A stretch of DNA of 64,000 nucleotides from Bryum argenteum (Eukaryota > Streptophyta > Bryopsida > Bryales > Bryaceae): the NCBI GenBank assembly GCA_037043015.1, contig CM073323.1:25696758-25760757 (forward strand), in the 5' to 3' direction. Made by a program: the position numbers and the translations under genes. Each line of letters starts with the position of its first letter. The stretch's first letter is position 1. Below are positions 1 to 9,883 of the stretch, piece by piece. Below the pieces are notes generated by a model. It saw only the letters and a program-made list of their open reading frames with translations. It was not told the DNA's origin and ran no database searches.

Positions 1-1372
1 AATTTTGAGTGGATATAATTATTTTTGAATCATGAAATTTAATACAAATTGGTGGGTAGACCAATTAGACAATCATAAAGAAGATCCTCCTGGTTGGATT
101 TCTCAAAATCCAACTTGAAAAAAATTTGATTATAGACTTTAGATGTGAGTGTTGTGCTGGTCACCGAAGACCTTCTCCTGAAGAGATTAGCGTCGAATCA
201 TGTATCTATAAGTTGGATTTGTAGGGCGAAAAACTAAAACCGAAACTTTGACAGAATATGATTTAAAGTGAATTTCCAAAAACTAAAATTTTTAGTCAAT
301 ATAATTTTGAACCGGAGAAATCTGAATCAAATTGGTGGGTAGACCAATTAGACAATCATAAAGAAGACCCTCCGGGGTGGATCTCTCAAAATCCAACTTA
401 AACGAAATTTTGTTTATAGTTTTTAGATGTGATTGTCGTGCAGGTCAGCGTAGAGCTTCTGCTTTAGAGATTGGTCTCGAATCATATATCTATAAGTTGG
501 ATTTGTACGGCAAAAGACTAAAACTGAAACTTTGACAAAATTTGACTTCGACTCAATATGCAAAATCTGAAATTTTGACTGAATAAAATTTTGTATGATG
601 AAATTTGGTTGAGATAGGTGGATAGACTCATTAGACAATCATTAAATAGATCCAACGTATTGGATCTCTTAAAATCAAACCCAAACAAAATTTTGTTTAT
701 CGATTTTAGATGTGACTGTCTTGGACGTCTGCATAGACCTTCTACTATAGGGGTTAGTGTGGAATCATGTATCTATAAGTTTGATTTGTACGGTGAAAAA
801 CTGAAACCAAAACTTTGACTGAATTTGACTTTCGTTGTAATTGTAAAAACTGAAATTTTGAGTGAATATAATTTTGAACCATGAAATTTGATACAGATTG
901 GTCGGTAGACCAATTAGACAATCATGAAGAAGATCCTCCCCGCTGGATCTCTGAAAATTGAATTCAAACAAAATTTTGTAAATAGATTGTAGATGTGACT
1001 TTCGTGCAGGTGAGCGTAGAGCTCCAGATTTTGCACTTAGTGTCGAATAATGTATCTATAAGTTGGATTTGTACGGCGAAAAACTGAAACCGAAACTTTG
1101 AGAGGATTTGACTTTGACCGAATATGTAAAGACCAAAATTCTGACTGAGTATATTTTTTTACGGTGAAATTTGGTAGAGATACGTGGATAGACTGATTAG
1201 ACAATCATAAAGTAGATCCAACGTGCAGGATCTCTTAAAATCAAACTTGAACAAAATTATGTTTCTCTATTTTAGATGTGACTATCTTTGACGTCAAATT
1301 AGAGCTTCTCTTTAGGGGTTAGTGTCAAATCATGTATCTATAAGTTAGATTTTTTACGGCAAAAAACTGAAA
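1..1372. repeat. Satellite array, 283-bp monomer, at least five copies
   Basis: Five copies of one sequence lie head to tail. The landmark beginning GGTGGGTAGA or GGTGGATAGA falls at 51, 334, 617, 900 and 1183, exactly 283 bp apart each time. Each monomer also carries a conserved block around GTATCTATAAGTTGGATTTG followed by an ACTGAAACCGAAACTTTGA-like block. The array starts before the window and decays near 1372. Copies at 51, 334 and 900 share one variant (ACCAATTAG ... AAGATCCTCC). Copies at 617 and 1183 share another (GATAGACT ... AGATCCAACGT). Short open frames across this stretch are not conserved between copies and are not genes. Confidence 0.9.
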
Positions 1373-1677
1373 CATTTTTATAAATATCTCTACATATTTA
1401 AATTTTAATAAATATCTCGTCCTCAAAATCGAGCCATTATATCAATAGAAGAATGAACAAGTACCCTCTTGAGGGTGGCCTCCAAGCATGGTTACCATAG
1501 TTCAGAGAATATACTAGATTTGCTCCAAGAATCTTTCACATACATACGAATTTTATGTACTTATGAAATGTTTAGATTGTTTCGATGAAAAGTACAAAGA
1601 ATAATCTGTAAGTACGTATAAAATTAGCCAGAAGTCCGTGGTCGAAGTTTGAAAATACAGGAATATTCCTGTACACC
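1373..1677. other. AT-rich spacer without recognisable feature
   Basis: This spacer lies between the satellite array and the GC-rich minisatellite. I see no coding region, tRNA or inverted repeat in it. Confidence 0.5.
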
Positions 1678-1827
1678 GGTGAGCTTGCTCCGCCGGTACG
1701 CCGGTAACCTTGCTCCTCCGATACCCCGGTAACCTCGCTCCCCCGGTACCCCGGTAACCTTGCTCCCCCGGTACCCCGGTAACCTTGCTCCTCCGGTACT
1801 CCGGTAACCTTGCGCCAAACAAGGCCT
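1678..1827. repeat. GC-rich 25-bp minisatellite
   Basis: The core GGTAACC recurs at 1703, 1728, 1753, 1778 and 1803, an exact 25-bp period, with a degenerate extra unit to the left. A unit reads roughly CCGGTACCCCGGTAACCTTG plus CTCCC. Because 25 is not a multiple of three, all three minus-strand frames read as similar Gly-rich collagen-like peptides; these are artefacts of the repeat. It sits 155 bp upstream of the Ycf20-like start codon, so it may lie in that gene's promoter or 5' leader. Confidence 0.9.
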
Positions 1828-1982
1828 GAGTTCTTCCTCTCGCTCTGCCATTTCATGGGGTCCTAGATAGCACCACCTATCAGAAGATTTCGTTTCAGTG
1901 CGCACTCTCAATGTCGCATAGAGGAATTTCATGTACAAATTCATAGTACGGGATTTGGCGGTGACCCCACAAAAGTAGCAAG

Positions 1983-2459
1983 ATGGTGGCGATGGCGCTC
2001 GTGAGCACCACGCCGTTCCTGGGCACGCTCACGCAATTTCCGAATTACAAGCAGAGCCAGCTCGTGTTGCCCAGGGACTCGACAAGATTGCGAGTAGTAA
2101 GGAGCAGGGCAACGTTTGGTGCCGATGCAGCGGGGGAAACGAGCAAGAGGCTGGTGGACGTGGTGCGACGCCTGCCTCGCATTGCGCGCTCCTACTTCCG
2201 CAGTCCGGTCCGGCGCGCCCTGTTCAATGGAATTGCCATCCTCGGGGGTTTCTATGTGGCCCAGACCATCTCCCTGTCGTTCGGCGCCTTGGGTGTCAAC
2301 GATGTCATTGCCGCTGCCATGTGTGTCTTGTTCACCGAATTTATCACGCGCTTCACGCGCTCCCGGAAGACTGTCTCCTTCTCCATCGCCCTTGTCAACA
2401 ATTTCAAGATGGGCTTCACCTATGGCCTCTTCATTGACGCTTTCAAGCTCGCCAGCTGA
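1983..2459 (+). CDS. Ycf20-like (DUF565) plastid membrane protein
   Basis: This single-exon gene encodes 158 residues. Residues 1 to about 55 are rich in Ser, Thr and Arg and poor in acidic residues, as expected of a plastid transit peptide. The rest matches the Ycf20/DUF565 family: an Arg-rich stretch, a hydrophobic segment (GGFYVAQTISLSFGALG), a second one (DVIAAAMCVLFTEF), and the family's C-terminal signature GLFIDAFKLAS. Ycf20 is encoded in cyanobacteria and algal plastids. Nuclear relatives in plants include Arabidopsis NPQ7, which is linked to non-photochemical quenching. The start is the first ATG, in the context AAGATGG. A longer minus-strand frame opposite the gene is a GC-rich shadow. 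Family assignment is fairly secure; the precise role is inferred. Confidence 0.82.
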   Translation: MVAMALVSTTPFLGTLTQFPNYKQSQLVLPRDSTRLRVVRSRATFGADAAGETSKRLVDVVRRLPRIARSYFRSPVRRALFNGIAILGGFYVAQTISLSFGALGVNDVIAAAMCVLFTEFITRFTRSRKTVSFSIALVNNFKMGFTYGLFIDAFKLAS

Positions 2460-3371
2460 TCTCTCATCCTGCAACGAGGATCAAAATTCAAATTGGGGTG
2501 ATAAGCTCAGTTCTCGATTCGAGAAGCGCGCCCACTCAAGAAGATACTGCACTGTGAGGCGAGGCTCTGATGCTTGCAATTTTTATAACAAGCAACTGGA
2601 GATGCTCAGTGTGTGATAGAGTGCTCTTTGAAGATGGAATCAGCAAGCATTGAGCTGGAAGGAAGAAACCTTAATTGTAGTATGTTGGATTTAGGGTTTA
2701 AAGTACCCTGCATGTGCTCTGTGCGTGTAATTTATTCATGCATCAGTAGTTTCTGATGTAGAATTTATAGCAATATGTGATCACTTGCTCGTCTGACCTC
2801 CACAAATGGTCGTTCACAAGCATCTGATTTGGATGATCTTCGGAGATTCTAGACATCGACATGGAGTGTGGCCCGTTCTGGAGGCTGTGCTTATTCTGAA
2901 AGCTGGAACCTGCCTTGTAAAGACTGGATGCCTACAGTTTGCGGAATACGACTCGTGAAGTTTCCGAGGTTAGTGTGTACATTACCATCGCCGATCTAAA
3001 AGTTTTATGATTAGATTATAGTACACGTAAAGATGACGACATAAATGGACTTTTTGATAGCGAGCTTTGACCAGCATATGCGTTCAGACAGCAATGTTCT
3101 GGTTGCTTTTAAGTCGACTTGCTTATTGGTGCAGTCGGGAGTCAACGAGCTCGAACTCCTCGAGTAGGGTTATGGCGTGTTGCGGTTCAACGAGCTCGAA
3201 TTCCTCGAAGTAGGGTTATGGCGTGTTGCGGTTCAACGGTCCTTAGGTCTTTGGAGGTCGTAGAGTGTGGACCAAGTTGCAGCCGACATCGTCTCAGGGT
3301 TTAGGCGGTCTGGGATCTCAATTGCTGAAATCTTTGGAGAATACGCAGCAGTGGCTTTGTTCAGATGCAAG
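2460..3371 (+). other. 3' region of the Ycf20-like gene and kinase 5' leader
   Basis: No second gene is visible. The stretch should hold the 3' UTR of the Ycf20-like gene and the promoter and leader of the kinase. A 45-bp direct duplication occurs at about 3143-3237, with CAACGAGCTCGAA at 3143 and 3188, each copy followed by TAGGGTTATGGCGTGTTGCG. Confidence 0.5.
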
Positions 3372-5732
3372 ATGGCGATAGGAGCTAGTTCTGGAGCTAG
3401 AGTTCCTGAGAAGGACGATGGTGGAGGGGGAGCGTCATTACGAGATGGGCGGCAAGGAATTTGGCCGACGTTCTCGCAGCTGCGGGTGGCAGTTCGCAAG
3501 CTCCACGAAGATTTGGAGGAGTTGCACAGCCCTGCTCGAGATCCACCGGGCGAGGAGGCCGTGACGCCGAAGATGGATGGCAAACTCCACCTGATGGGCT
3601 CACCAGGGCCGCTCGGATTCTACCACCGGGGCGTGGCGGAGCGGATGCTGCGAGACTACTTGAGGGATCTCTTGGCGCTCACGAACTCAATCGATCCGGA
3701 TGGCAAGCGGGAGCAGCGCACAAAGAACGTGCAGAAGCGCGTGGAGAAGTATCGCACAGCGTTGACGAAGATGGAAGAGGCAAACGCCCGGGAGCCCAAC
3801 GGGCAGCTCAATTGGGAGGAGCGCAACATTCTGAAAGCCATGCTGGAGGATTACACGCGGGGGCTGGAGGATTTCTTAGACGACCCGGATGAGCATGGCG
3901 GGCGCGACAAGCTGGAGGCTGAGCTGACCGAAGTGCAGGCCAACATCGACATGGTCGACGCCGGCATCCCAATGACTTTCAACGAAATTCGTTTCGACAT
4001 GATGATGGAGTCGTTGATCGCCTCAGTGCAAGGTGTTGAGGCTCAAGTCGCTCAATTCTCCCGCCTGCACTTCCAGAACCACGTTCAAGTATTCAATCTG
4101 GAGTGCGGCTTCCTCGTTGAAACGATCTCACTCACCATCCACGACCGACTTCGTCGTTACAACGAAACGCTTCGCGTGGTGCAAGACTTGGGCGTGGTGG
4201 AGAACTACCAAGTGAACGACCGGCGTCGGATTTTCACGAGCGTGGCCTTCTGCATTGAAGCGCTCACTGAGCTAGCGCGTATGTTTCAATCCGTAGTCGA
4301 TCTACTCACCATGTGCAGCAAGGAGGATTGGTGGATCACAGCATTAGAGCTTTCAAACGCGCTCCCGCAGTTCACCATCCCGCGTTGGTCACGCTTCTCG
4401 CTCGCCGTCCGATCCTGTGAGTGGAGCATGGACATTGTCGACTTCGCGTTTCACGCTTTGAAGCAGCTCCTTGCTGGTGCATCCACAGTGCAGGACGTTG
4501 TCTTCAAGTGGTCAGATGAGCAATCAAGGATGGTGCTCCACATAGACGGCAAGCCATTGTATCATAAAGAAGGCGGAGCTCCATTGCTTGACGTCACCAG
4601 GGAGTTGGAAGGCAAGGACGTCGCGGATCTCATCATCAAGCTCGTGGCGCTCAAAGCGAAGCCAAAGAAGCTGTTCTCCACCGCAGACGCCAACATGCAC
4701 AGCATCGCGGATTTCTTGAGCCAGAAGCTAGACGGGCCGATACCAGAACCGAATTCGTTGCCATACACTTTCAGGGTGAACCCATCGACGTTATCGTATG
4801 TACAGTACGTCGCGTCGGGAGGCTCAGGGATGGTGGCGAAGTTCAAGTGGTTGGGGCGAGAAGTGGGTGTGAAGACGGTGAAGTCGCCAGGGCTGAGCAG
4901 GAGACGGTTCGAGGAAGAAGCAGCGATTTTAGCCACAGTGCAGCATCCGAGTGTAGTGCGAATGATCGGGTGCGCGTTCGAGGACAAAGCAGAGACAGGC
5001 TCCCTCGTGATGGAGCTCATGGAGCACGATCTTCGGACCGTGATCGAGAACCGGTGTCCGAGCCCAGCTCCAGGAGTGAGTCCCTTTCCACTCATAGTGG
5101 CCATTGACATCATGCTCCAAATCGGCGAAGGGATGCAATACCTCCGCGAGCACAAGATCCTGCACCGGGACTTGAAAGCGAAGAACATCCTCTTGAATCG
5201 TTGTCGCCGCGTCCGTCGCACTTTGAGTGGCGCCTACAGGAGGTTTCCAGACTTGGCCTCTCTCCTCCACACAGAAGAGTATTACATTGCGAAGCTGGCT
5301 GATTTCGGCATCGCCAAAGCGCGCCGCGCGCAAGCGAGCAACTTCGTGACCATGATGGCGGGCACTGGTTCCTGGCGAGCCCCCGAGGTGTACAACGTCC
5401 CTGATGTGGAGACTGCGCACAACTATCAGTGGCCTGCTGATGTCTACAGCTTCGCCATGACTTGCTATGAGATTCTCACGGGCCGCATTCCCTTTGAGGG
5501 AGTGCCGAACTCGAAAGTGTACAAACTCATTATTGCTGGTGATAGGCCTTCTCTTGATGATGTGAATATGCCCCCAGTTTTAAGAGACCTCGTGCAACGT
5601 TGTTGGGAAACTGATCCGAATAAGCGACCCAACTTTGATGAAATCTGCAAAACTCTGTGGCAGTGCAAGGTTGAAAACATCCTGCCTGTGTTCAGACTCC
5701 AGATCGGTCCTTCAAGAACAAGAAGCGTTTGA
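3372..5732 (+). CDS. TKL-type protein kinase with a long helical N-terminal region
   Basis: This intronless gene encodes 786 residues. I chose the ATG at 3372 because the frame upstream has only a GTG (3267) and then a stop at 3261. Residues 1 to about 460 are rich in charged, probably helical segments and match no domain I can name. A complete kinase domain follows: Gly-rich loop GGSGMV, ATP-binding Lys501 (VGVKTV), alpha-C Glu in FEEEAAIL, HRDLKAKN with catalytic Asp600, DFG at 644, then GTGSWRAPEVY and the C-lobe Arg in DPNKRPNF. All catalytic residues are present, so it should be active on Ser/Thr. The stretch between HRD and DFG is 44 residues against 18 in PKA, an insertion of about 26 with a basic start (RCRRVRR). 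The layout recalls MLKL-like plant kinases (helical bundle plus kinase), but I see no diagnostic DUF1221 or HeLo signature, so that link is only a possibility. Confidence 0.85.
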   Translation: MAIGASSGARVPEKDDGGGGASLRDGRQGIWPTFSQLRVAVRKLHEDLEELHSPARDPPGEEAVTPKMDGKLHLMGSPGPLGFYHRGVAERMLRDYLRDLLALTNSIDPDGKREQRTKNVQKRVEKYRTALTKMEEANAREPNGQLNWEERNILKAMLEDYTRGLEDFLDDPDEHGGRDKLEAELTEVQANIDMVDAGIPMTFNEIRFDMMMESLIASVQGVEAQVAQFSRLHFQNHVQVFNLECGFLVETISLTIHDRLRRYNETLRVVQDLGVVENYQVNDRRRIFTSVAFCIEALTELARMFQSVVDLLTMCSKEDWWITALELSNALPQFTIPRWSRFSLAVRSCEWSMDIVDFAFHALKQLLAGASTVQDVVFKWSDEQSRMVLHIDGKPLYHKEGGAPLLDVTRELEGKDVADLIIKLVALKAKPKKLFSTADANMHSIADFLSQKLDGPIPEPNSLPYTFRVNPSTLSYVQYVASGGSGMVAKFKWLGREVGVKTVKSPGLSRRRFEEEAAILATVQHPSVVRMIGCAFEDKAETGSLVMELMEHDLRTVIENRCPSPAPGVSPFPLIVAIDIMLQIGEGMQYLREHKILHRDLKAKNILLNRCRRVRRTLSGAYRRFPDLASLLHTEEYYIAKLADFGIAKARRAQASNFVTMMAGTGSWRAPEVYNVPDVETAHNYQWPADVYSFAMTCYEILTGRIPFEGVPNSKVYKLIIAGDRPSLDDVNMPPVLRDLVQRCWETDPNKRPNFDEICKTLWQCKVENILPVFRLQIGPSRTRSV

Positions 5733-6737
5733 AGCTTTGTGATGGTTCGGAGAGATGTAATATTCAGTTTCAGGTTGGGCCTTTTTGAAAGCTATAGGTG
5801 CTCACATAACCAATTTTCCAGAGCCTATTCCCTTCATAAAAAATCTGGGGAAGGCTCTCCGTTTATATTTTGATTTTCATTATCAATAACGCACTCCATA
5901 TTTGTTACTTTCGAAGCGGAAAGCCAAATAAATGCCAATATCAACATCTGATTCTTCAATATTTGGTTCCTTCTTGAGCTTTATTGGCTCAGTTGTCCAG
6001 ATGGTGACTGCCCTCTATCAACTTATCATTGACCTGTTCACACTTGGTCTTGTTTCGCTTCGAATTGCACGGAAGCTCGTCAGTAAAATGCACACGTCCA
6101 GATCTGGAGGGTACTCCCCATGAAATTGCAGGCCTTGTCGACTGAAAGCAGAAATGACTCTACCGCAGCTAACTATTCGAGCTAGAATTTGTGATTCTAA
6201 AACTAGCCTTCATATCACCCTTCCTCATCACACTCAGTAGAATATCCAATATCCAAAAGCTCCGAGTCTTGATCATCGTAAGTGTCAACTTCTTCACTCA
6301 CACGATTTGAACGTTCGATACTATCGATTAAAATGTTCCTGTTCTACAGAATGTCGGTCCATGTGAAAGTTTGCGGCCGTCCCTCTCAGGCGTGTATAGC
6401 ATGACGAACGTACGCTGTTTACAGAAAATAACCCAAAGCTTTCACTCTCAAGGACATACTCCTATGCGCAGCAATAAATTCCCGAGTGCATCCCTCAAGG
6501 TACATGATGCACGGGTCGGTGACCTCCACAGCTTATTCAAGCCGCAGGTTTCACACCAGTGTTCTACTGCATGGTCTCTACACAACTCTTGCCACCCTAA
6601 CATCTCCTTGGGTAAGCTCACTGCCTCTACTCGTTTCTCAGTTTCACTTCCCCCCCCATAGCCAAGTGCTCGACTGATGCACGTGTGTAATCCCTGCAAG
6701 AGGTGGCTGTTGCCAGTGTGCACAGGGGATCGATGCA
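5733..6737. other. Intergenic stretch between kinase and membrane-protein gene
   Basis: Apart from the small hydrophobic frame at 5932 I see only unrecognised short frames. Overlapping frames at 6371-6964 on both strands lie over the 5' part of the next gene and look like shadows. Confidence 0.4.
5932..6123 (+). CDS. Possible small membrane peptide
   Basis: This 63-codon frame starts at an ATG 200 bp after the kinase stop. Residues 11 to about 50 form one long hydrophobic, probably membrane-spanning stretch (FGSFLSFIGSVVQMV...LFTLGLVSL), followed by a basic tail. I recognise no family. It could be a small gene or chance coding in the kinase 3' UTR; nothing in the sequence decides this. Confidence 0.25.
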   Translation: MPISTSDSSIFGSFLSFIGSVVQMVTALYQLIIDLFTLGLVSLRIARKLVSKMHTSRSGGYSP

Positions 6738-7175
6738 ATGGCGGCTTCAGGATCAGCGAAGATAGTGTACTGGACATACACAACAAACGTGATATTGCAG
6801 CTAGTGGACGTGGTGGCATGGCTGCACCCACCATTGTTGTGTCCGCAAGCGCGAGAGCCCGTGGCGCAGATGTTCGTGCGCAGCCAAAGCGTCCTGCTAG
6901 CGCCACTGCTGTGGGTGTTCTGGACGTTCCGGGACGTGCCGTTGCAAGCAGGAGATGGCAGTGAGGCAATGCGAGTGCTCACAAGGATGGCGCGCGCCGT
7001 TGCATGCAGCTTCGTCATGTTCCATGGCGCCACCATTGTTTGGTGCGCGTGGAGCGTGTATGGGCTCGCTACCCCCATGACCAAGACGCATCTCATCTTC
7101 TGTTTCCATGGCATCTACACTGTCGTCATGGTTTATGCTTACGCACTTTCTGTCGTTGAGCTCAAAAGAATCTGA
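6738..7175 (+). CDS. Small multi-pass membrane protein, unknown family
   Basis: This single-exon frame encodes 145 residues. Hydrophobic segments lie at about residues 9-33 (KIVYWTYTTNVILQLVDVVAW), 50-64 (SVLLAPLLWVFWTF), 84-110 (AVACSFVMFHGATIVWCAW) and 117-141 (THLIFCFHGIYTVVMVYAYA), suggesting four membrane spans with short loops and no signal peptide. Trp and His are frequent near the membrane ends. The start ATG is followed by GCGGCTTCAGG, and the region is more GC-rich than its flanks, as in the other genes here. I do not recognise the family and assign no function. Confidence 0.55.
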   Translation: MAASGSAKIVYWTYTTNVILQLVDVVAWLHPPLLCPQAREPVAQMFVRSQSVLLAPLLWVFWTFRDVPLQAGDGSEAMRVLTRMARAVACSFVMFHGATIVWCAWSVYGLATPMTKTHLIFCFHGIYTVVMVYAYALSVVELKRI

Positions 7176-7404
7176 GCTCTTGATCGAAGATTGTGTTTTT
7201 CGTTACCTGCCTAATTACATCTGTATTCAGGTTCCAATTCAGTCTTGTATAAACTGTGTACCGGTGCCTGGTCCCAACTTCAAGCAGGTTCTTCGATATG
7301 CATTTCACTCCCGGTGAGGTTCTTTTCACTTCGAGGTGCTTAGTATTTCCTGATGAAATGAGGTTTACTAAGCATTCTATTACAATGTCTGATATTATGG
7401 TAGC

Positions 7405-7655
7405 AGTGCCAAAAATGGAGCCCTAGTAATCTTGAGTCAAAGGTACATAATAGATTCCCCACGTAATAGTATCATGTACTCAGTATCATGTACTCACCGC
7501 AGACATTATAGGGTATCTTTTTAGGGCACCATTTTAGGAACACCTATACTTTCAACTTCAAAAATTAATAACTCATTGTAGAAGAGTCCAAAAATGATGA
7601 TTCCACTTGCTCTATCCTTCTACTAATTTTCCCCATGCACGAAAATTGCTTGTAC
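7405..7655 (+). repeat. Dispersed repeat, copy 1 (partner at 52254-52506, opposite strand)
   Basis: About 250 bp, beginning near AAAAATGGAGCCCTAGTAATC and running to CCCCATGCACGAAAATTGC, is clearly homologous to the reverse complement of 52254-52506. Shared landmarks in the same order are TATAGGGCACCATTTTAG-like, CTTCAAAAATTnAnAACTCATT and TTCTACTAATTTTCCCCATG. There is no coding potential. The element type is unknown; it could be a non-autonomous transposon or a fragment of a larger one. Confidence 0.75.
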
Positions 7656-8365
7656 TGGTGACATCCCTGTAGATTTCTCGTGCTGAAAATTGAGCCATTA
7701 TAGAGCACCATACCATATACTGTGTTTGTTGTATTTTGGTGGCAAATTGCAATCGCTTCCTATGTTATCATAGTATCATAAGTTTTACAATTATCTTGTT
7801 GCCGACCACAGAATGATACTTTTCATTATCTTGTTCTAAGACGTCTGATTAGGAGTTCCTTCCTTGCTTATGATAGTAAGGTTGAGACAACTAGGCACCC
7901 ATAACCAATCCGTAGAGTATGCCAAATCCCCTCACACCAAGTAGCCATTTAGGTTCATGATTGTATTTCTCTCAATTAATTATTATTATATTGATTGGTT
8001 AGAAAAATAAAAATAATGAATATTTAAGTTGTTGGTTTCCTCATTGTCGATTTTTAGGTGAACCTCCATATTGGTCAAGTGTATAAGTAACATTTTGGTT
8101 TCGGGCTGAGCTGTAATATACATATTGGAGTAAACATAAAAATTGAAGTTGCACTCCTCATAAGATTTATTCTCTTTGAATGAAAAGTCACCCTTCAGTA
8201 ATACACCTCCCCTTGTGGTGGGAATTCTCTTAACATCTAAAGGTGAGCAACCTCAAAACCCTCAAAATTACCTTCTTTTGATGCAAGATGTAGTTTTTTG
8301 AAATTTGACAAGCTTTCAAGTATGTAACCATTGGATATAGTACCTAAACAAGATAATTGTAATGA

Positions 8366-8490
8366 ACATGTTCATCAAATCCAATCCGAAGTCCGAATTC
8401 TTTACCATTTGTCATGTCGTATCTTACTTGTGCATGAGCATGTACGTCAAATCTTAAGTTCAAATTCCTTACCATTTGTGACATCGTAAC
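8366..8490. repeat. Diverged direct duplication of about 75 bp
   Basis: Two similar blocks, starting near AACATGTTCATCAAATC and AGCATGTACGTCAAATC, both end in TACCATTTGTnACATCGTA-like sequence. This is a local duplication without coding potential. Confidence 0.55.
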
Positions 8491-9228
8491 CCTCAAAATT
8501 GAAACAAATGTTTTTTTCGATGTTGTAGAGCGGCAATGTAAAGTTTTGAAAAGAAATTCAACATGAGGCTCTTCAAATTTTTGCTCCTAAGTAGGGAATA
8601 TGTCTATGTAGTTTATACCCTCATAGGACCAATAAGGCTTGAAAAAATTCTTGATGTTTCACATGGAAGTATGGTGAAATTCAAATACAAAGGTCAAATT
8701 TAAACAATCAAAAGACATGCAAAGAATTGTTGGATTGAAAATCCAAACAGTGAGATCATGCCTATGAGAAAAAGAAAACTTGAGAAAGAGCAAAATCTCA
8801 ATTTCTGACAGATTTTGAAGTTTCTGCGTTTTGATCAATATTGGGCAAATTTTGAGAATAAATGAGCATATACCACACTTTGGGCAATTTTGGGCAAATT
8901 TCAAATAGTGTTTTCAAACTTTGACCGTGAATATCTTCGAGTACGAGCAGTTTTGAAGCAAGATATGACTATTCAGAAAGGTATGATGAAACCCTACAAC
9001 CTTCAAAAAAATTCCAACTTCATGCTGACCAACGTCCAATCGACCCTATTTGGGTCGCACTCGCCTTTACGAGTTAAATCACATCAACGTGAATGCTAAA
9101 CGATTCACATTCATTCAGAAGATATTGTATAACATTGTGATCATATCTCTACTACGGTATCTTACGTGTCCATCAATCAGATTCGGACAAATTAGTTTAT
9201 ACATTGGATTTCGTTAAATCTGACAGAC

Positions 9229-9441
9229 CACTAAATAGGTAGATTAGTGTTATAGTATTTTCAAATCTTTTAAAAATCTAAGTTTTTACTTCTGAGAAAA
9301 AAAATTACCAAGAGCAATGATTTCTGTACTATGAAAGGATCCCCATTTTGGCCAACACAGAGGGCAAATATATTGACCAACAGTAAAAACTAACATATTT
9401 ATGTATATTAGTGTATCGAACACTAATCTACCTATTTAGTG
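9229..9441. mobile_element. MITE-like element with 23-bp perfect terminal inverted repeats
   Basis: The left end reads CACTAAATAGGTAGATTAGT followed by GTT. The reverse complement of the right end is identical over 23 bp. The element is 213 bp long, AT-rich and non-coding. Ends beginning CACTA recall the CACTA (En/Spm) superfamily, but the three bases on either side (GAC and TAG) do not form a matching target duplication, so superfamily is uncertain. Confidence 0.7.
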
Positions 9442-9883
9442 TAGCAGTCACATTGTCACGAGTATTCATAGAAGTGAATCTATACGCTCTGAAGACAACT
9501 CCGAAGACAGAGCAGACTAATCGCGTAGATACTTAAAAGAGAAGACTACAAAGCGGTAAACCATCGACCATATAGTACTACGCTTCTTTTTTTTTGCAAA
9601 ATTGTCTTGCAAAATTCATGAATAATCAGGTCCAGAGAGGAGAGAACAATAATTGAGGTGACTGCAGCACACGACTACACTGCATTGCTGTTTCAATACA
9701 TGGCTACCTAAACTCCCAACTCACTTGCTAATTATGTAGCTGCGAGTCACTGTACAAAAGCGTATTACTTCACAAAAAACATGCCCTCATTTTTTTGTCG
9801 TTCTCTTCTTCCTAGTCTGGATATACCTCTGTGCTAAAATAGTCCGTCAGCGACCTGTCAAAGGTGAGTGCCAACTCTAAGAC

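Larger units (their letters stand above)
7176..9883. other. AT-rich intergenic tract with repeat fragments
   Basis: No gene is supported in this 2.7-kb tract. It contains one copy of a dispersed repeat (7405-7655), a diverged direct duplication (8366-8490) and a terminal-inverted-repeat element (9229-9441), each listed separately. Short frames at 8659-9099 lie in low-complexity AT-rich sequence. Confidence 0.6.

Noticed and set aside
1553-1944. Collagen-like Gly-rich frames on the minus strand
   Set aside because: They are read-outs of the 25-bp minisatellite; three frames give similar peptides because 25 is not a multiple of three.
1941-2474. 177-residue frame opposite the Ycf20-like gene
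   Set aside because: It lies wholly antisense to a well-supported gene in GC-rich DNA and has no recognisable domain.
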